The notes: generated by a model from the sequence alone, not told the origin. A DNA stretch of 25,925 nucleotides from JACQAI01 sp035507915 (GCA_035507915.1 DATJNS010000079.1:1-25925); one strand, 5' to 3'. Shown: positions 1 to 8,449, numbered from the stretch's first letter. A program made the numbers and translations.

Positions 1-773
1 AGCGCTGCGGCGGCGACCGGCTCGGGCACTTGGGCGAGACCCACGCCTTCGACGGCGGCGCCGAGCACGGTGGGCATGTCGTTGGCGATGAGCGGGCCGG
101 ATACCGCGATCTCGATCGCGCGACGGTTGTCCTTCAGCGACCATAGGGCGAGCGCGCCATTGGATCGGCGCGATCTCAAGCACGCGTGCCGGCGCAAATC
201 GTCCGGCCGCTCGGGCCGGCCGTGGCGTGCCAGGTAGGCGGGGCTGCCGACGATGATCAAGCGGAACGGCGGCGACAGGCGCACCGCAACCATGTCGGCG
301 GCGATCAACTGGCCGAGCCGGATGCCCGCGTCGAACCCTTCGGCCGCGAGATCGACCAGCTCGCCGCTGGCGACGATCTCGACCTCGACGTCGGGATAGC
401 TTTGGCAGAAGGATGCGATCAGCGGCTCGAGCAGGATCGGCACTACCGCGCGCGGCACCGTGAGGCGCAGCAGTCCCGACGGTCGTTGTCCGAGATCGCG
501 CGCAGCCTTGCTGGCGGCGATCAATTCCTCGAAGGCGGGTTTCGCGCGCGCCAGGAAGCGCGCGCCGGCCTCGGTCAAGCCGACGCTGCGCGTCGTGCGG
601 ATGAAGAGCGCCGCGCCGACGCGCGCCTCGAGCGCGCGGATCGTCTGGCTGATCGCCGAGGGCGACACCCCGAGTTCCGCGGCCGCCCGACGAAAGCTGC
701 GGTACTGGGCGACGCTCAGGAACGCCTCCACGCCGTCGAGCGCGCCCTGCCTGACTGTGAAGCGCTGCTTCAT
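1..773 (-). CDS. LysR-family transcriptional regulator, C-terminus cut by window edge
   Basis: DNA-binding regulator of the LysR type. About 257 residues are visible, and the frame stays open to base 1, so the C-terminus lies outside the window. The N-terminal winged helix-turn-helix covers roughly residues 12-72 and has the usual landmarks: FRRAAAELGVSPSAIS, then a recognition helix ending in IRALEARVG, then LFIRTT and LTEAG. The periplasmic-binding-protein-like effector domain follows from about residue 95 (LLRLTVPRAVVPILLEPL). The ATG at 771-773 is the only start: an in-frame stop lies four codons upstream. The gene is divergent from the epoxide-hydrolase-like gene at 893 across about 120 nt. 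LysR proteins commonly control a divergent neighbour, so regulation of that gene is the natural inference. The ligand cannot be read from sequence. Confidence 0.93.
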   Translation of the reverse strand, partial: MKQRFTVRQGALDGVEAFLSVAQYRSFRRAAAELGVSPSAISQTIRALEARVGAALFIRTTRSVGLTEAGARFLARAKPAFEELIAASKAARDLGQRPSGLLRLTVPRAVVPILLEPLIASFCQSYPDVEVEIVASGELVDLAAEGFDAGIRLGQLIAADMVAVRLSPPFRLIIVGSPAYLARHGRPERPDDLRRHACLRSRRSNGALALWSLKDNRRAIEIAVSGPLIANDMPTVLGAAVEGVGLAQVPEPVAAAA

Positions 774-892
774 GCCCCATCGACATTATCGTGAATAGTC
801 GCTCGCGGTAAGCCGTCCTAGATCTGACGGGCAGCTCGGGCGTCACGCGGAATCTCGCGACCCCGGATGCGCGACACTCGAGGAGCAACGCC

Positions 893-2002
893 ATGCGAGA
901 CGCGACGCTTTCCCGACGCGACCTGCTGCGAGCGGGAAGCGCGCTCGCGGTCGGCGCCGCCGGCGCGACGCCGTTCGCGGCCGTTGCCGCAGCGCCAAAC
1001 GGGGGCGACCCGGCGCCGACGACCTGGGTGGACCCGGTGATGCCCGCGGTCACGCATCGGATGGTCGAGACCAACGGCATCCGCCTGCACGTGGCCGAGC
1101 AGGGCGACGGCCCGCTCGTCATCCTCTGCCACGGCTTTCCCGAGTGCTGGTATTCCTGGCGCCATCAGCTCGGCGCGCTGGCGAAGGCGGGGTTCCGTGC
1201 GGTGGCGCCCGACTTGCGCGGTTATGGGCGCAGCGAGCGTCCCGAGGCGGTCGAGAGCTATACGATCCTCGACGACATCGGCGACATCGTGGGTCTCGTC
1301 GACGCGTTGGGTGCCAAGCAGGCGGTGATCGCCGGCCACGACATCGGCGCCGCGATCGCATGGCAGACGGCGCTGCTGCGCCCCGACCGTTTCCGGGCCG
1401 TCATCGCGCTCAGCCCGCCGTTCCGCACGCGCGGGTTTGGCGACGCGGGGCCGCCGACGACGCTGATGCCGCGCAACGACAAGGCGGTGTTCTACCAGCT
1501 CTTCCTGCAGACCCCCGCGGCCGAGGCGGCGCTCGGGCGCGACCTGCGCCACACGTTTCGTGGCCAGTTCTACTCGCTCTCGGGCGATCGGCCGCCGTCC
1601 GCGGGCGCCGGGTTTGCCGGCGGGATGGTGCCCCGGACGGGCCCCGTCTTGACCGATCCGCCGACCTTGCCGGCTTGGGTCACGGAGTCCGACATCGATG
1701 TCTACGTCGCGGAATTCACGCGCAGCGGGCTCCGCGGTCCGCTCGCCTGGTGGCACAACGTCGATCGCGGCTGGGAGCTGCTGGCGCCCTTTGGCGGCGC
1801 CAAGGTGACGGTTCCTGCGCTCTACATGGTGGGCGAGCGCGATTTCGTCGCCGCCGCCTTTGCTTCGGCCATTGCGCAGCAATCGACCCTGGTTCCCAAG
1901 CTCCGGCCGGCGATCAAGCTGGCGGGCTGCGGCCATTGGACCCAGCAGGAGCGTGCGCCGGAGGTCAGCGCCGCGATGATCGACTTCCTTCGAAGCTTGT
2001 AG
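893..2002 (+). CDS. Alpha/beta hydrolase, epoxide-hydrolase-like, with Tat signal peptide
   Basis: 369-residue alpha/beta-hydrolase-fold enzyme of the soluble epoxide hydrolase group, which opens epoxides through a covalent ester on a nucleophilic Asp. Visible landmarks are the oxyanion-hole motif HGFPE (80-84), nucleophile-elbow GHDIG with Asp150, a charge-relay Asp candidate in VGERDF, and the catalytic His in GCGHW (about residue 348). A cap region with FYQLFLQ lies between. Residues 1-35 look like a twin-arginine signal: SRRDLLRAG, a hydrophobic Ala/Gly/Val stretch, then an AVAAAP-like cleavage region. This predicts export of a folded enzyme, unusual for a family that is mostly cytosolic. 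AGGAG at 881-885 sits 7 nt before the ATG. A membrane protein gene follows after 14 nt, and a LysR gene lies divergently upstream. A haloalkane-dehalogenase-like or other hydrolase role is possible; the substrate is unknown. Confidence 0.9.
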   Translation: MRDATLSRRDLLRAGSALAVGAAGATPFAAVAAAPNGGDPAPTTWVDPVMPAVTHRMVETNGIRLHVAEQGDGPLVILCHGFPECWYSWRHQLGALAKAGFRAVAPDLRGYGRSERPEAVESYTILDDIGDIVGLVDALGAKQAVIAGHDIGAAIAWQTALLRPDRFRAVIALSPPFRTRGFGDAGPPTTLMPRNDKAVFYQLFLQTPAAEAALGRDLRHTFRGQFYSLSGDRPPSAGAGFAGGMVPRTGPVLTDPPTLPAWVTESDIDVYVAEFTRSGLRGPLAWWHNVDRGWELLAPFGGAKVTVPALYMVGERDFVAAAFASAIAQQSTLVPKLRPAIKLAGCGHWTQQERAPEVSAAMIDFLRSL

Positions 2003-2016
2003 GCGAGGCGACCGAC

Positions 2017-2541
2017 ATGGCACCCGAAACCATATTCCGCATCCATCTCGTTCTGGGCTACCTCGCGTGGCTCTTGTGCTTCGGCACGTACGTCCTGCCC
2101 CGGCTCAAAGCGATGGACCGGATGGACGCGCACCGCGCCATCGCGACTCTGCACAGCTTCCGCTTCTTCGGGCTCGTCTTGATGCTGCCGGGCGTGGTCG
2201 GTCCCGATCTGCCCGCGAGCTTCGCCGCGTCCGCCGCCTACGGCGATTTCGCAACCGGGATCCTCGCCTTGCTGGCGTTGCTCACGGTCAGGCTGCGTCC
2301 GCTCTTCCGGCTGTCCGTCGTCGCCTTCAATCTCGTCGGGATGGCCGACATCCTCGTCGACTACTACCACGCGGTCCGGATCGATTTGCCGGCGATGGCG
2401 GGTCAGCTCGGCGCCATGTACGCGATCCCGATCGTCTACGTCCCCATCCTGATGATCACGCACGTCGTCGCGATCTATTGGCTGGTGCGCCCTCATCCCC
2501 AGACCGCGCAGCGCCTCGCCGCCGATATGTCCGCATCTTGA
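2017..2541 (+). CDS. Conserved-type multi-pass membrane protein of unknown function
   Basis: 174-residue integral membrane protein I cannot assign to a characterised family. Hydrophobic segments lie at about 8-27, 46-62, 75-92, 96-115 and 133-157, giving four or five membrane passes. A basic loop (RLKAMDRMDAHR) follows the first segment and the C-terminal tail is polar. There are no visible catalytic or metal motifs, although several His residues (10, 39, 46, 118, 149) lie in or near membrane segments. The start at 2017 is preceded by a purine-rich AGGCGAGG sequence. The gene begins 14 nt after the epoxide-hydrolase-like gene and is very probably co-transcribed with it. A role linked to the exported hydrolase is inference only. 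Length and topology recall DoxX-like or DUF-type small membrane proteins, without a recognised signature. Confidence 0.8.
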   Translation: MAPETIFRIHLVLGYLAWLLCFGTYVLPRLKAMDRMDAHRAIATLHSFRFFGLVLMLPGVVGPDLPASFAASAAYGDFATGILALLALLTVRLRPLFRLSVVAFNLVGMADILVDYYHAVRIDLPAMAGQLGAMYAIPIVYVPILMITHVVAIYWLVRPHPQTAQRLAADMSAS

Positions 2542-2551
2542 TTGCCGGTCC

Positions 2552-2567
2552 CCGCCCGGCTGGGCGG
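2552..2567 (+). terminator. Weak candidate hairpin after the hydrolase/membrane-protein pair
   Basis: Six-base GC stem CCGCCC/GGGCGG with a GGCT loop, 10 nt after the stop of the membrane protein. There is no T-run, so intrinsic termination is uncertain. It could equally be a processing or pause hairpin before the next gene. Confidence 0.25.
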
Positions 2568-2628
2568 AGATCGCTCACCGGGTCCGCGCATTCGGCTGTA
2601 TTCTGTCGCCTGAAACGGGGAGGGCGAC

Positions 2629-3387
2629 GTGTTCGATTTGAGCGGTAAGATCGCGGTGGTGACGGGCGGCAATGGCGGCATCGGGCTCGGCATGGCGCGT
2701 GGCCTGGCGGCGGCGGGGGCCAGCGTCGTGGTGGCGGCGCGCAACGCGGCGAAATCGGAGGCAGCCATGCGGGATCTGGAGAGCCGTGGCGCCAGCGCCC
2801 TTGCGGTCTCCGTCGATGTGACGCAAGCCGCCGAGGTCGCCAGGATGGTCGAGGAAACCGTGGCGACGTTCGGGCGCCTCGACATTCTGGTGAACAATGC
2901 GGGCACCAACATCCGTCACCCGCTGCACGAATTGGACGAGGCCGACTGGCACACGGTGATCGACACCAATTTGAGCAGCGCGTTCTTGTGCTGCAAAGCG
3001 GTCTACCCGGTGATGAAGCGCCAGGGCGCCGGCAAGATCATCAACATCGGCTCGATGATGTCGATCTTCGGCGCGTCCTACGCGCCCGCCTACGCGGCCA
3101 GCAAGGGCGGGATCGTGCAGCTCACCAAGTCGATCGCCAGCTCCTGGGCGCGCGACAACATCCAGGCCAATGCGGTGCTGCCGGGCTGGATCGACACCGA
3201 TCTCACGCGCCGCGCGCGCGAGATCATCCCGAGCCTGCACGACAATGTGCTGCGCCGCACGCCGGCTGGGCGCTGGGGCACCATCGACGACATGTCCGGC
3301 ATCGCGGTGTTCCTGGCGAGCCCCGCGTCCGACTTCGTCACCGGAACCGCGATCCCCGTCGACGGCGGCTACGCAATGCAAGGCTGA
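2629..3387 (+). CDS. SDR-family NAD(P)-dependent oxidoreductase
   Basis: 252-residue classical short-chain dehydrogenase/reductase. The Rossmann nucleotide-binding motif TGGNGGIG lies at 12-19, NNAG at 89-92, and the catalytic tetrad is Asn114, Ser142, Tyr155 and Lys159 (YAASK). The C-terminus ends in the common VDGG pattern. Length is typical for the family. The GTG start at 2629 is preceded closely by GGGGAGGG, which supports this start. It resembles gluconate 5-dehydrogenase, glucose 1-dehydrogenase and 3-oxoacyl-ACP-reductase-like SDRs, but the substrate cannot be assigned. It lies 87 nt downstream of the membrane protein in the same orientation, so it may have its own promoter or be a distal operon member. 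Confidence 0.93.
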   Translation: MFDLSGKIAVVTGGNGGIGLGMARGLAAAGASVVVAARNAAKSEAAMRDLESRGASALAVSVDVTQAAEVARMVEETVATFGRLDILVNNAGTNIRHPLHELDEADWHTVIDTNLSSAFLCCKAVYPVMKRQGAGKIINIGSMMSIFGASYAPAYAASKGGIVQLTKSIASSWARDNIQANAVLPGWIDTDLTRRAREIIPSLHDNVLRRTPAGRWGTIDDMSGIAVFLASPASDFVTGTAIPVDGGYAMQG

Positions 3388-3548
3388 GCGCGGACGGGGT
3401 GCGAAGAGCGACCGGGCAAGGGAAAAAGATTCTTCTCTCGTGCCGATCTTGGCCACGTCATACTGAGCCACCGACCTGCGGGACGCGTTCTGCTCGTCAT
3501 GGCGGAGGCGGCAGGCGGCAATGATTCTGACTTTTGGGAGAGACCGGA

Positions 3549-3932
3549 ATGTTTAGCCACATCATGGTCGGCAGCAACGACATCGCCCGCTCGAAGAAGT
3601 TCTACGACGCCGTGTTCACCGCGATGGGCGCCAAGGCGGGCACCGAGGACGCCAAAGGCCGGCTGATCTACACGCACAATGGCGGGCGCTTCATGGTGTC
3701 CAAGCCGATCGACGGCAAGCCGGCCGGCCACGCCAACGGCGGCACGATCGGCTTCGCGATGACCGACACCAAGCAGGTCGACGCCTGGCACAAGGCCGGC
3801 GTCGCGAACGGCGGCAAGACGGCCGAGGATCCGCCCGGCGTGCGCCAGGGCGCGGCCGGTCCGCTCTATCTCGCGTACCTGCGCGATCCCGACGGCCACA
3901 AGCTGTGCGCCGTCCATCGCATGCCGGCCTGA
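3549..3932 (+). CDS. VOC-superfamily (glyoxalase/bleomycin-resistance-like) protein
   Basis: 127-residue single-module vicinal-oxygen-chelate protein. It starts MFSHIMVGSNDIARSKKFYD, the usual first beta-strand with a His at position 4, and ends with the last strand YLRDPDGHKLCAV. At the position where many VOC enzymes carry a metal-binding Glu (DPDGNxxE) this one has Cys120. That is a known variant of the DPDGNKLCA-type subgroup, so standard glyoxalase I activity should not be assumed. The ATG at 3549 is preferred over an in-frame TTG at 3534, because GGGAGAG at 3536-3542 is ideally spaced for it. A hairpin terminator follows. The gene stands 161 nt from the SDR gene and is probably transcribed alone. 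Function is unknown beyond the fold. Confidence 0.88.
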   Translation: MFSHIMVGSNDIARSKKFYDAVFTAMGAKAGTEDAKGRLIYTHNGGRFMVSKPIDGKPAGHANGGTIGFAMTDTKQVDAWHKAGVANGGKTAEDPPGVRQGAAGPLYLAYLRDPDGHKLCAVHRMPA

Positions 3933-3954
3933 GTCATCACAGATCGAACCGACG

Positions 3955-3980
3955 AGGGCCGCCCTTTCGGGGGCGGCCCT
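3955..3980 (+). terminator. Strong intrinsic-terminator-like hairpin after the VOC gene
   Basis: Perfect 10-bp stem AGGGCCGCCC/GGGCGGCCCT with a 6-nt loop, followed by TTGCGTTG, a modest T-rich tail. It lies between two convergent genes (VOC ending at 3932 and sppA ending at 4009), so it may stop transcription from both sides, best for the plus strand. Confidence 0.75.
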
Positions 3981-4008
3981 TGCGTTGTGGAGCGCTTCGG
4001 CGTGAGGG

Positions 4009-5784
4009 CTACGGCGCCTCGACCGGCGCCGTGAGCTCGCGGGCGCGCAGCATCGTGTCGACGCGCAGGAGGATCGGCGCAAACACCTGACTGAGCCGGA
4101 CCAGCGCGTGCACCGAAGTCCCGGCGGTGTCGAGGTCGCCCAACAGCTTGAAGAGGCGGTCGAGCGGCGTGCGCTCGGGCGGGAACCGCTCGAGGCGCAC
4201 CGGCGCGTCGGGCGCCAGATTGGCGAGCTTCTTGGCGGCGGCGAGCGCGTCGTCGAAGTCGCCGGTTGCGTCGGCCAGGCCGAGCTGCACCGCCTGACGG
4301 CCGGTCCACACCCGGCCGCGCGCCACCGCGTCGAGCTTGTCGGCCGGAATCTTGCGGTCGTCGGCCACCCGCCCGGCGAAATCGGCGTACACGCGGTCGA
4401 GCGACGCGTTGAAGCGCTGCCACTGCTCCGGCGTGAAGTCGTGGTTGAAGCTGTCGGCGCCGGCGTTGGCCCCCGCCGTCAACTGGTCCCAGTTGACGCC
4501 GAGCTTGTCCCACAGGCCGGTCAGCACGAACTTTCCGGCGAACACGCCGATCGAGCCCGTCAGCGTGCCCGGGTCGGCGATCACGCGGTCGGCCGCCATC
4601 GAGACGAAATAGCCGCCCGAGGCGGCGACCGCGCCCATCGAGGCGACCACCGGCTTGCCGGCGGCGCGCGCGCGCTTGACCTCGCGCCACACCGTGTCGG
4701 AAGCGACGTACGAGCCGCCCGGGCTGTCGACCCGGAACAGGATCGCGCGCACGTCGCGGTCGGCGACGGCGTCGCGGAACGCCTGCGCCACCGCATCGGC
4801 GCTCAAGCTCTCGGAGCCCGTCAGATCCGACGTGTCGTCGTCGCTGTTGCCGCGCACCACGGGACCGACGCCATAGATCAGCGCGATCTTGGCGCCTTCC
4901 TGATGCGGCGCGCCGACCCGATCGAGATAGCGGGCGAGCGTCATGAAGCGGGCCGCGGTGTCGGTCCGGCTGCGGATCAGGGTGCGGACCTCGTCGCGAT
5001 AGCCGACACCGTCGATCAGTCCGGCCTTCTTGGCTTCGTCGGCGAACAAGGGCGCGCGGTCGATCAGCGCGCGCACCGCATCGGGCGTCAGCTTGCGGTC
5101 GGTCGCGATGCCGTCGACGAGTTGCGCGAGCAGATCGTCGAGCAGACCCTGGAGAGAGGCCTTGAGGGGCGCCGACAGGTGCGTATCGACGAACGCGTCG
5201 ATGCCGCCCTTGAACTCGTGGCGCTCCGAGAAGCGCGGCGCCACGCCGAGCATCTTCAAGCCGTCGGCGATGAACGGGTGGTCGAGCGCCAGGCCCGTGA
5301 TGCCGACCTCGCCCGACGGCTGCAGCCAGACCTGGTCGAACGCGGCGGCGAGATAGAACGCCTGGCTGCTGCGGCTCGCCTCGGCGAAGCTGTCGGCGAA
5401 GGCGAACGTGGTCTTGCCGGCCGCGCGCAGGCGCTGCACCGCCGCGCGCAGCTCCTGCGCGGTCGCCATGCTCGGATTGGCGTCGCTCAAATCGACCAGC
5501 AGCCCGAGCACGCGCGGGTCCGCGGCGGCCTGATCGAGGGCGTCGACGATGTCGCGCAGGGAGGTCTGTTGGCCGCCGCCGATCACGCGACGCACGGCGC
5601 TCGACGCGCCCGCGGTCTCGCCCGGATTGCCGTGGAGCGCGAGGCTCAGGATGGCTTTGTCGGGCACCGGATTGGCGTGATGCACCTCGCGCACCACCCA
5701 GTAGACGAGCCCGCCGATCGCGAACCCGGCGAGCAGCGTGAGGAACCCGACGACCGCGAGGAGCCCTACGAGGAAGCGTCGCAT
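4009..5784 (-). CDS. sppA: Signal peptide peptidase SppA, long (67K) type
   Basis: 591-residue membrane-bound serine protease that degrades signal peptides left in the membrane. The N-terminus (MRRFLVGLLAVVGFLTLLAG) is a membrane anchor of about residues 4-30. Two tandem ClpP/crotonase-like repeats follow, the arrangement of the Escherichia coli enzyme. The general-base Lys is in HEFKGG (Lys192) in the first repeat, and the nucleophile Ser is in AVAASGGY (Ser389) in the second. VDSPGGS (352-358) and LTGSIGV flank the active site. Length is close to the usual 600 or so. It is the last gene of a minus-strand run, 16 nt after the AhpD-like gene. A shared hairpin separates it from the convergent VOC gene. 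Confidence 0.93.
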   Translation of the reverse strand: MRRFLVGLLAVVGFLTLLAGFAIGGLVYWVVREVHHANPVPDKAILSLALHGNPGETAGASSAVRRVIGGGQQTSLRDIVDALDQAAADPRVLGLLVDLSDANPSMATAQELRAAVQRLRAAGKTTFAFADSFAEASRSSQAFYLAAAFDQVWLQPSGEVGITGLALDHPFIADGLKMLGVAPRFSERHEFKGGIDAFVDTHLSAPLKASLQGLLDDLLAQLVDGIATDRKLTPDAVRALIDRAPLFADEAKKAGLIDGVGYRDEVRTLIRSRTDTAARFMTLARYLDRVGAPHQEGAKIALIYGVGPVVRGNSDDDTSDLTGSESLSADAVAQAFRDAVADRDVRAILFRVDSPGGSYVASDTVWREVKRARAAGKPVVASMGAVAASGGYFVSMAADRVIADPGTLTGSIGVFAGKFVLTGLWDKLGVNWDQLTAGANAGADSFNHDFTPEQWQRFNASLDRVYADFAGRVADDRKIPADKLDAVARGRVWTGRQAVQLGLADATGDFDDALAAAKKLANLAPDAPVRLERFPPERTPLDRLFKLLGDLDTAGTSVHALVRLSQVFAPILLRVDTMLRARELTAPVEAP

Positions 5785-5800
5785 GGCCGGCGCTCCGCGT

Positions 5801-6373
5801 TCAGCGGGCCATCGCGTGGTACTCGGGGTTCGGCATCATGTCGACCGCGTGGGCGACGCGGTTGGTCAGGTTGAAGAAGCCGGTGACCTCGGCGATGTCG
5901 AAGATGTCGGCATCGCTGAAGCCGTGGTCGCGCAGCGCCTGGCGGTCGGCGTCGCCCATCAGATGCGGCGTCTCGGTGAGCTTCACGGCGAAGTCGAGCA
6001 TCGCGCGCTGGCGCGCCGGCAGCTCGGCGACCCGGTAGTTCATCACCAGCATCTCGCCGAGCTGCGGGTCGCCCGAGAGCTGACGCACCGCGGCACCGTG
6101 CGCGACCAGGCAGTAGTAGCAGCGGTTGGCCCACGACACCGCGACCGCGATCATCTCGCGCTCGAGCTTGCTCAGGCCCGAGGCGCCGAGCATCAGCTCG
6201 TTGTAGCTCGCGATGAAGGTGCGCAGCTTCTCGGGCCGGAGCGCCCAGGCCTTGAGCACGTTCGGGACCAGGCCGAGCTTGTCGCGGCATTTCTGCCAGT
6301 AGGGCTGGAGGTCCTCGGGCAGCGCGCTGTCGTCGGGCACCGCGAGATCCATGACGTGATCGGGTTGCGGCAT
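5801..6373 (-). CDS. AhpD/CMD-fold peroxidase-related protein
   Basis: 190-residue all-helical protein of the carboxymuconolactone decarboxylase/AhpD superfamily, matching the group called uncharacterised peroxidase-related enzymes. The redox motif is complete: Cys85 and Cys88 in NRCYYCLVAHG, with His92 and an upstream acidic helix (SKLEREMIAVAVSWAN). These would serve as the CxxC peroxidatic/resolving pair and proton relay. The second half (LDFAVKLTETPHLM, then DIFDIAEVTGFFNLTNRVA) is characteristic of the family. No signal peptide is seen. A GAGGAG lies about 10 nt before the ATG at 6373. It sits between aroC (28 nt) and sppA (16 nt), so it is probably co-transcribed with both. A role against peroxides is inferred from family; the reductant partner is unknown. 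Confidence 0.88.
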   Translation of the reverse strand: MPQPDHVMDLAVPDDSALPEDLQPYWQKCRDKLGLVPNVLKAWALRPEKLRTFIASYNELMLGASGLSKLEREMIAVAVSWANRCYYCLVAHGAAVRQLSGDPQLGEMLVMNYRVAELPARQRAMLDFAVKLTETPHLMGDADRQALRDHGFSDADIFDIAEVTGFFNLTNRVAHAVDMMPNPEYHAMAR

Positions 6374-6401
6374 GGGCGTGGGTCTCCTCGAGCCGGGTGG
6401 A

Positions 6402-7478
6402 TCAGCCGCCGCACTGGGCGCGGTGGCGCATCAGATGATCGGCCAGCACGACCGCGAGCATCGCCTCGCCGATCGGCACCGCGCGGATGCCGACGCACGG
6501 GTCGTGGCGGCCCTTGGTCGAGATCTCGGCGTCGACGCCCTGGCGCGTGACGGTGCGTCGCGGCGTCAGGATCGAGCTGGTCGGTTTCACGGCGAAGCGC
6601 GCGACGATGTCCTGGCCGGTCGAGATGCCGCCCAGGATGCCGCCGGCGTGGTTCGACAGGAAGCGCACCTGGCCCTGGTTGTCCATGCGCATCTCGTCGG
6701 CGTTGTCCTCGCCGCTCAACGCGGCGACCGCCATGCCATCGCCGATCTCGACGCCCTTGACGGCATTGATCGTCATCAGCGCACGCGCGATGTCGCCGTC
6801 GAGCTTGTCGTAGACCGGCTCGCCCAGGCCGGGCGGCGCGCCGCTCGCCACCACCTCGATGACCGCGCCGGCCGACGAGCCGCTTTTGCGCACCTCGTCG
6901 AGGAAGTCGGTCCAGCGCGCCGCGGTCCCGGCGTCCGGACACCAGAACGGGTTGCGCAGGGTCTCGTCCCAGTCCCAGCGCGCGCGGTCGATCGCGTGCG
7001 GGCCGATCTGGATCAGCGCGCCGCGGATCGTCACGCCGGCGCCGAGCACCTTGCGCGCGACCGCGCCGGCGGCGACCCGCATGGCGGTCTCGCGCGCCGA
7101 GGCGCGGCCGCCGCCGCGATGGTCGCGGATGCCGTATTTGCGGTCGTAGGTGAAATCGGCGTGGCCGGGGCGGTAGAGGTCCCTGGTGGCGTCGTAGTCC
7201 TTCGAGCGCTGGTCGACGTTGTCGATCGTCAGCGACAACGGCGTGCCGGTGGTCAGCCCGTCGAGCACGCCGGAGAGGATCCGGACCGTGTCGGGTTCGC
7301 GCCGCTGGGTCGTGAAGCGCGACTGGCCGGGCTTGCGGCGGTCGAGCCAGACCTGGATGTCGGCTTCGCTGAGCGGCAGGCGCGGCGGCACGCCGTCGAT
7401 CACGCAGCCGATCGCCGGGCCGTGACTTTCGCCCCAGGTGGTGAAGCGGAACGCGGTTCCGAAACTGTTGCCGGCCAT
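6402..7478 (-). CDS. aroC: Chorismate synthase
   Basis: 358-residue enzyme of the last common step of aromatic amino-acid biosynthesis: 5-enolpyruvylshikimate-3-phosphate to chorismate, with reduced FMN as cofactor. All family signatures are visible: TTWGESHGPA near the N-terminus (His19), YRPGHADFTY (His107), HRGGGRASARET (120-131), NHAGGILGGISTG, and RHDPCVGIRAVPI near the C-terminus. Length is normal. It begins 19 nt after the fabI stop and belongs to the fabI-aroC-peroxidase-sppA run. A histidine-phosphatase gene often lies between fabI and aroC in Rhizobiales (as I recall it) and is absent here. Confidence 0.98.
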   Translation of the reverse strand: MAGNSFGTAFRFTTWGESHGPAIGCVIDGVPPRLPLSEADIQVWLDRRKPGQSRFTTQRREPDTVRILSGVLDGLTTGTPLSLTIDNVDQRSKDYDATRDLYRPGHADFTYDRKYGIRDHRGGGRASARETAMRVAAGAVARKVLGAGVTIRGALIQIGPHAIDRARWDWDETLRNPFWCPDAGTAARWTDFLDEVRKSGSSAGAVIEVVASGAPPGLGEPVYDKLDGDIARALMTINAVKGVEIGDGMAVAALSGEDNADEMRMDNQGQVRFLSNHAGGILGGISTGQDIVARFAVKPTSSILTPRRTVTRQGVDAEISTKGRHDPCVGIRAVPIGEAMLAVVLADHLMRHRAQCGG

Positions 7479-7497
7479 GTCGTCTCCGGCGGCGGCC

Positions 7498-8346
7498 TCA
7501 CACCACCGAGATGTCGGGGGCGTCGACCGCCTTCATGCCGACCACGTGATAGCCGCAGTCGACGTGATGCACCTCGCCGGTGACGCCGGCCGACAGCGGA
7601 CTGAGGAGATACAATCCGGCGCCGCCGACGTCCTCGATCGTGACGTTGCGCTTGAGCGGCGAGTTGTACTGGTTCCACTTCAGGATATAGGGGAAGTCGC
7701 CGATCGCCGAGGACGCGAGCGTGCGCATCGGGCCGGCCGACAGCGCGTTGACCCGGATGTTCTGGCCGCCGAGATCGACCGCGAGATAGCGCACGCTCGC
7801 CTCGAGCGCGGCCTTGGCGACGCCCATGACGTTGTAGTGCGGCATCACGCGCTCGGCGCCGTAGTAGGTCAGCGTGAGCAGGCTGCCGCCGTCGGGCATC
7901 AGGGGCACGGCGTGGCGGCACAGCGCGGTGAAGGAGAAGCAGGAGATGTCGAGCGTGCGCTGGAAGTTCGACCGCGTGGTGTCGAGGTACTTGCCCTTGA
8001 GCTCCTCCTTGTCGGAGTACGCGATCGCGTGCAGCAGGAAGTCGAACTTGCCCCAGCTCGCCTTCAGCTCGGCGAACACCCGCTCGACCGAGGCCTCGTC
8101 GGCGACGTCGCAGTCCATCACCAGCCGCGCGCCGAGGCTGTCGGCGAGTGGCCGCACGCGCTTCTCCAGCGCCTCGCCCTGGAACGTGAAGGCGATCTCG
8201 GCGCCGTGCTCGGCGAGCGCCTTGGCGATGCCCCAGGCGATCGAGCGCTTGTTCGCCACGCCCATGACGAGGCCGCGCTTGCCGGCCATCAGGGGGCCGG
8301 CGGCCGGCACGAACGTGTCGCCTGCTTCCTCGCTCATTCCCGACAT
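7498..8346 (-). CDS. fabI: Enoyl-ACP reductase (NADH-type)
   Basis: 282-residue enoyl-[acyl-carrier-protein] reductase of type II fatty-acid synthesis. The cofactor region MGVANKRSIAWGIA (28-41) is diagnostic of FabI. The catalytic Tyr-x6-Lys is Tyr171 and Lys178 (YNVMGVAK), with the accessory Tyr161 ten residues earlier. The frame is open farther upstream, to an ATG at 8421, but that extension (Arg/Pro-rich) is unlike the family and overlaps the likely promoter. The ATG at 8346, with GGAGACGAGG just upstream, gives the usual length; an ATG three codons later is also possible. The gene lies 122 nt downstream of the dnaJ-like gene and probably heads its own transcript through aroC. Confidence 0.96.
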   Translation of the reverse strand: MSGMSEEAGDTFVPAAGPLMAGKRGLVMGVANKRSIAWGIAKALAEHGAEIAFTFQGEALEKRVRPLADSLGARLVMDCDVADEASVERVFAELKASWGKFDFLLHAIAYSDKEELKGKYLDTTRSNFQRTLDISCFSFTALCRHAVPLMPDGGSLLTLTYYGAERVMPHYNVMGVAKAALEASVRYLAVDLGGQNIRVNALSAGPMRTLASSAIGDFPYILKWNQYNSPLKRNVTIEDVGGAGLYLLSPLSAGVTGEVHHVDCGYHVVGMKAVDAPDISVV

Positions 8347-8419
8347 GATCCTCGTCTCCGCAGCGCGCCGCGGGAGTCTTGGGCGGCCTTCGTCGATATC
8401 GCCTGGGAAAGTCCGCGCC

Positions 8420-8449
8420 ATACTAGCCGGATTGGCGCGAACGGTCGAA
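8420..8449 (-). promoter_or_regulatory. Candidate sigma-70-like promoter for fabI-aroC
   Basis: On the minus strand, TTCGAC (8444-8449) and TAGTAT (8420-8425) are separated by 18 nt. TAGTAT matches four of six consensus -10 bases. It lies about 75 nt before the preferred fabI start, in the gap after the dnaJ-like gene. Weak -35 match; unsupported by data. Confidence 0.3.

Noticed and set aside
186..798. Plus-strand frames opposite the LysR gene
   Set aside because: The minus-strand translation shows a textbook LysR HTH and effector domain, so the plus-strand frames are shadows.
4108..5874. A plus-strand 588-codon frame opposite sppA
   Set aside because: Arg/Glu/His-rich shadow of the sppA coding strand, with no domain or ribosome-binding support.
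7498..8421. Longer N-terminus for FabI beginning at 8421
   Set aside because: The added 25 residues are not FabI-like and would overlap the candidate -10 element; the ATG at 8346 has a better ribosome-binding site.
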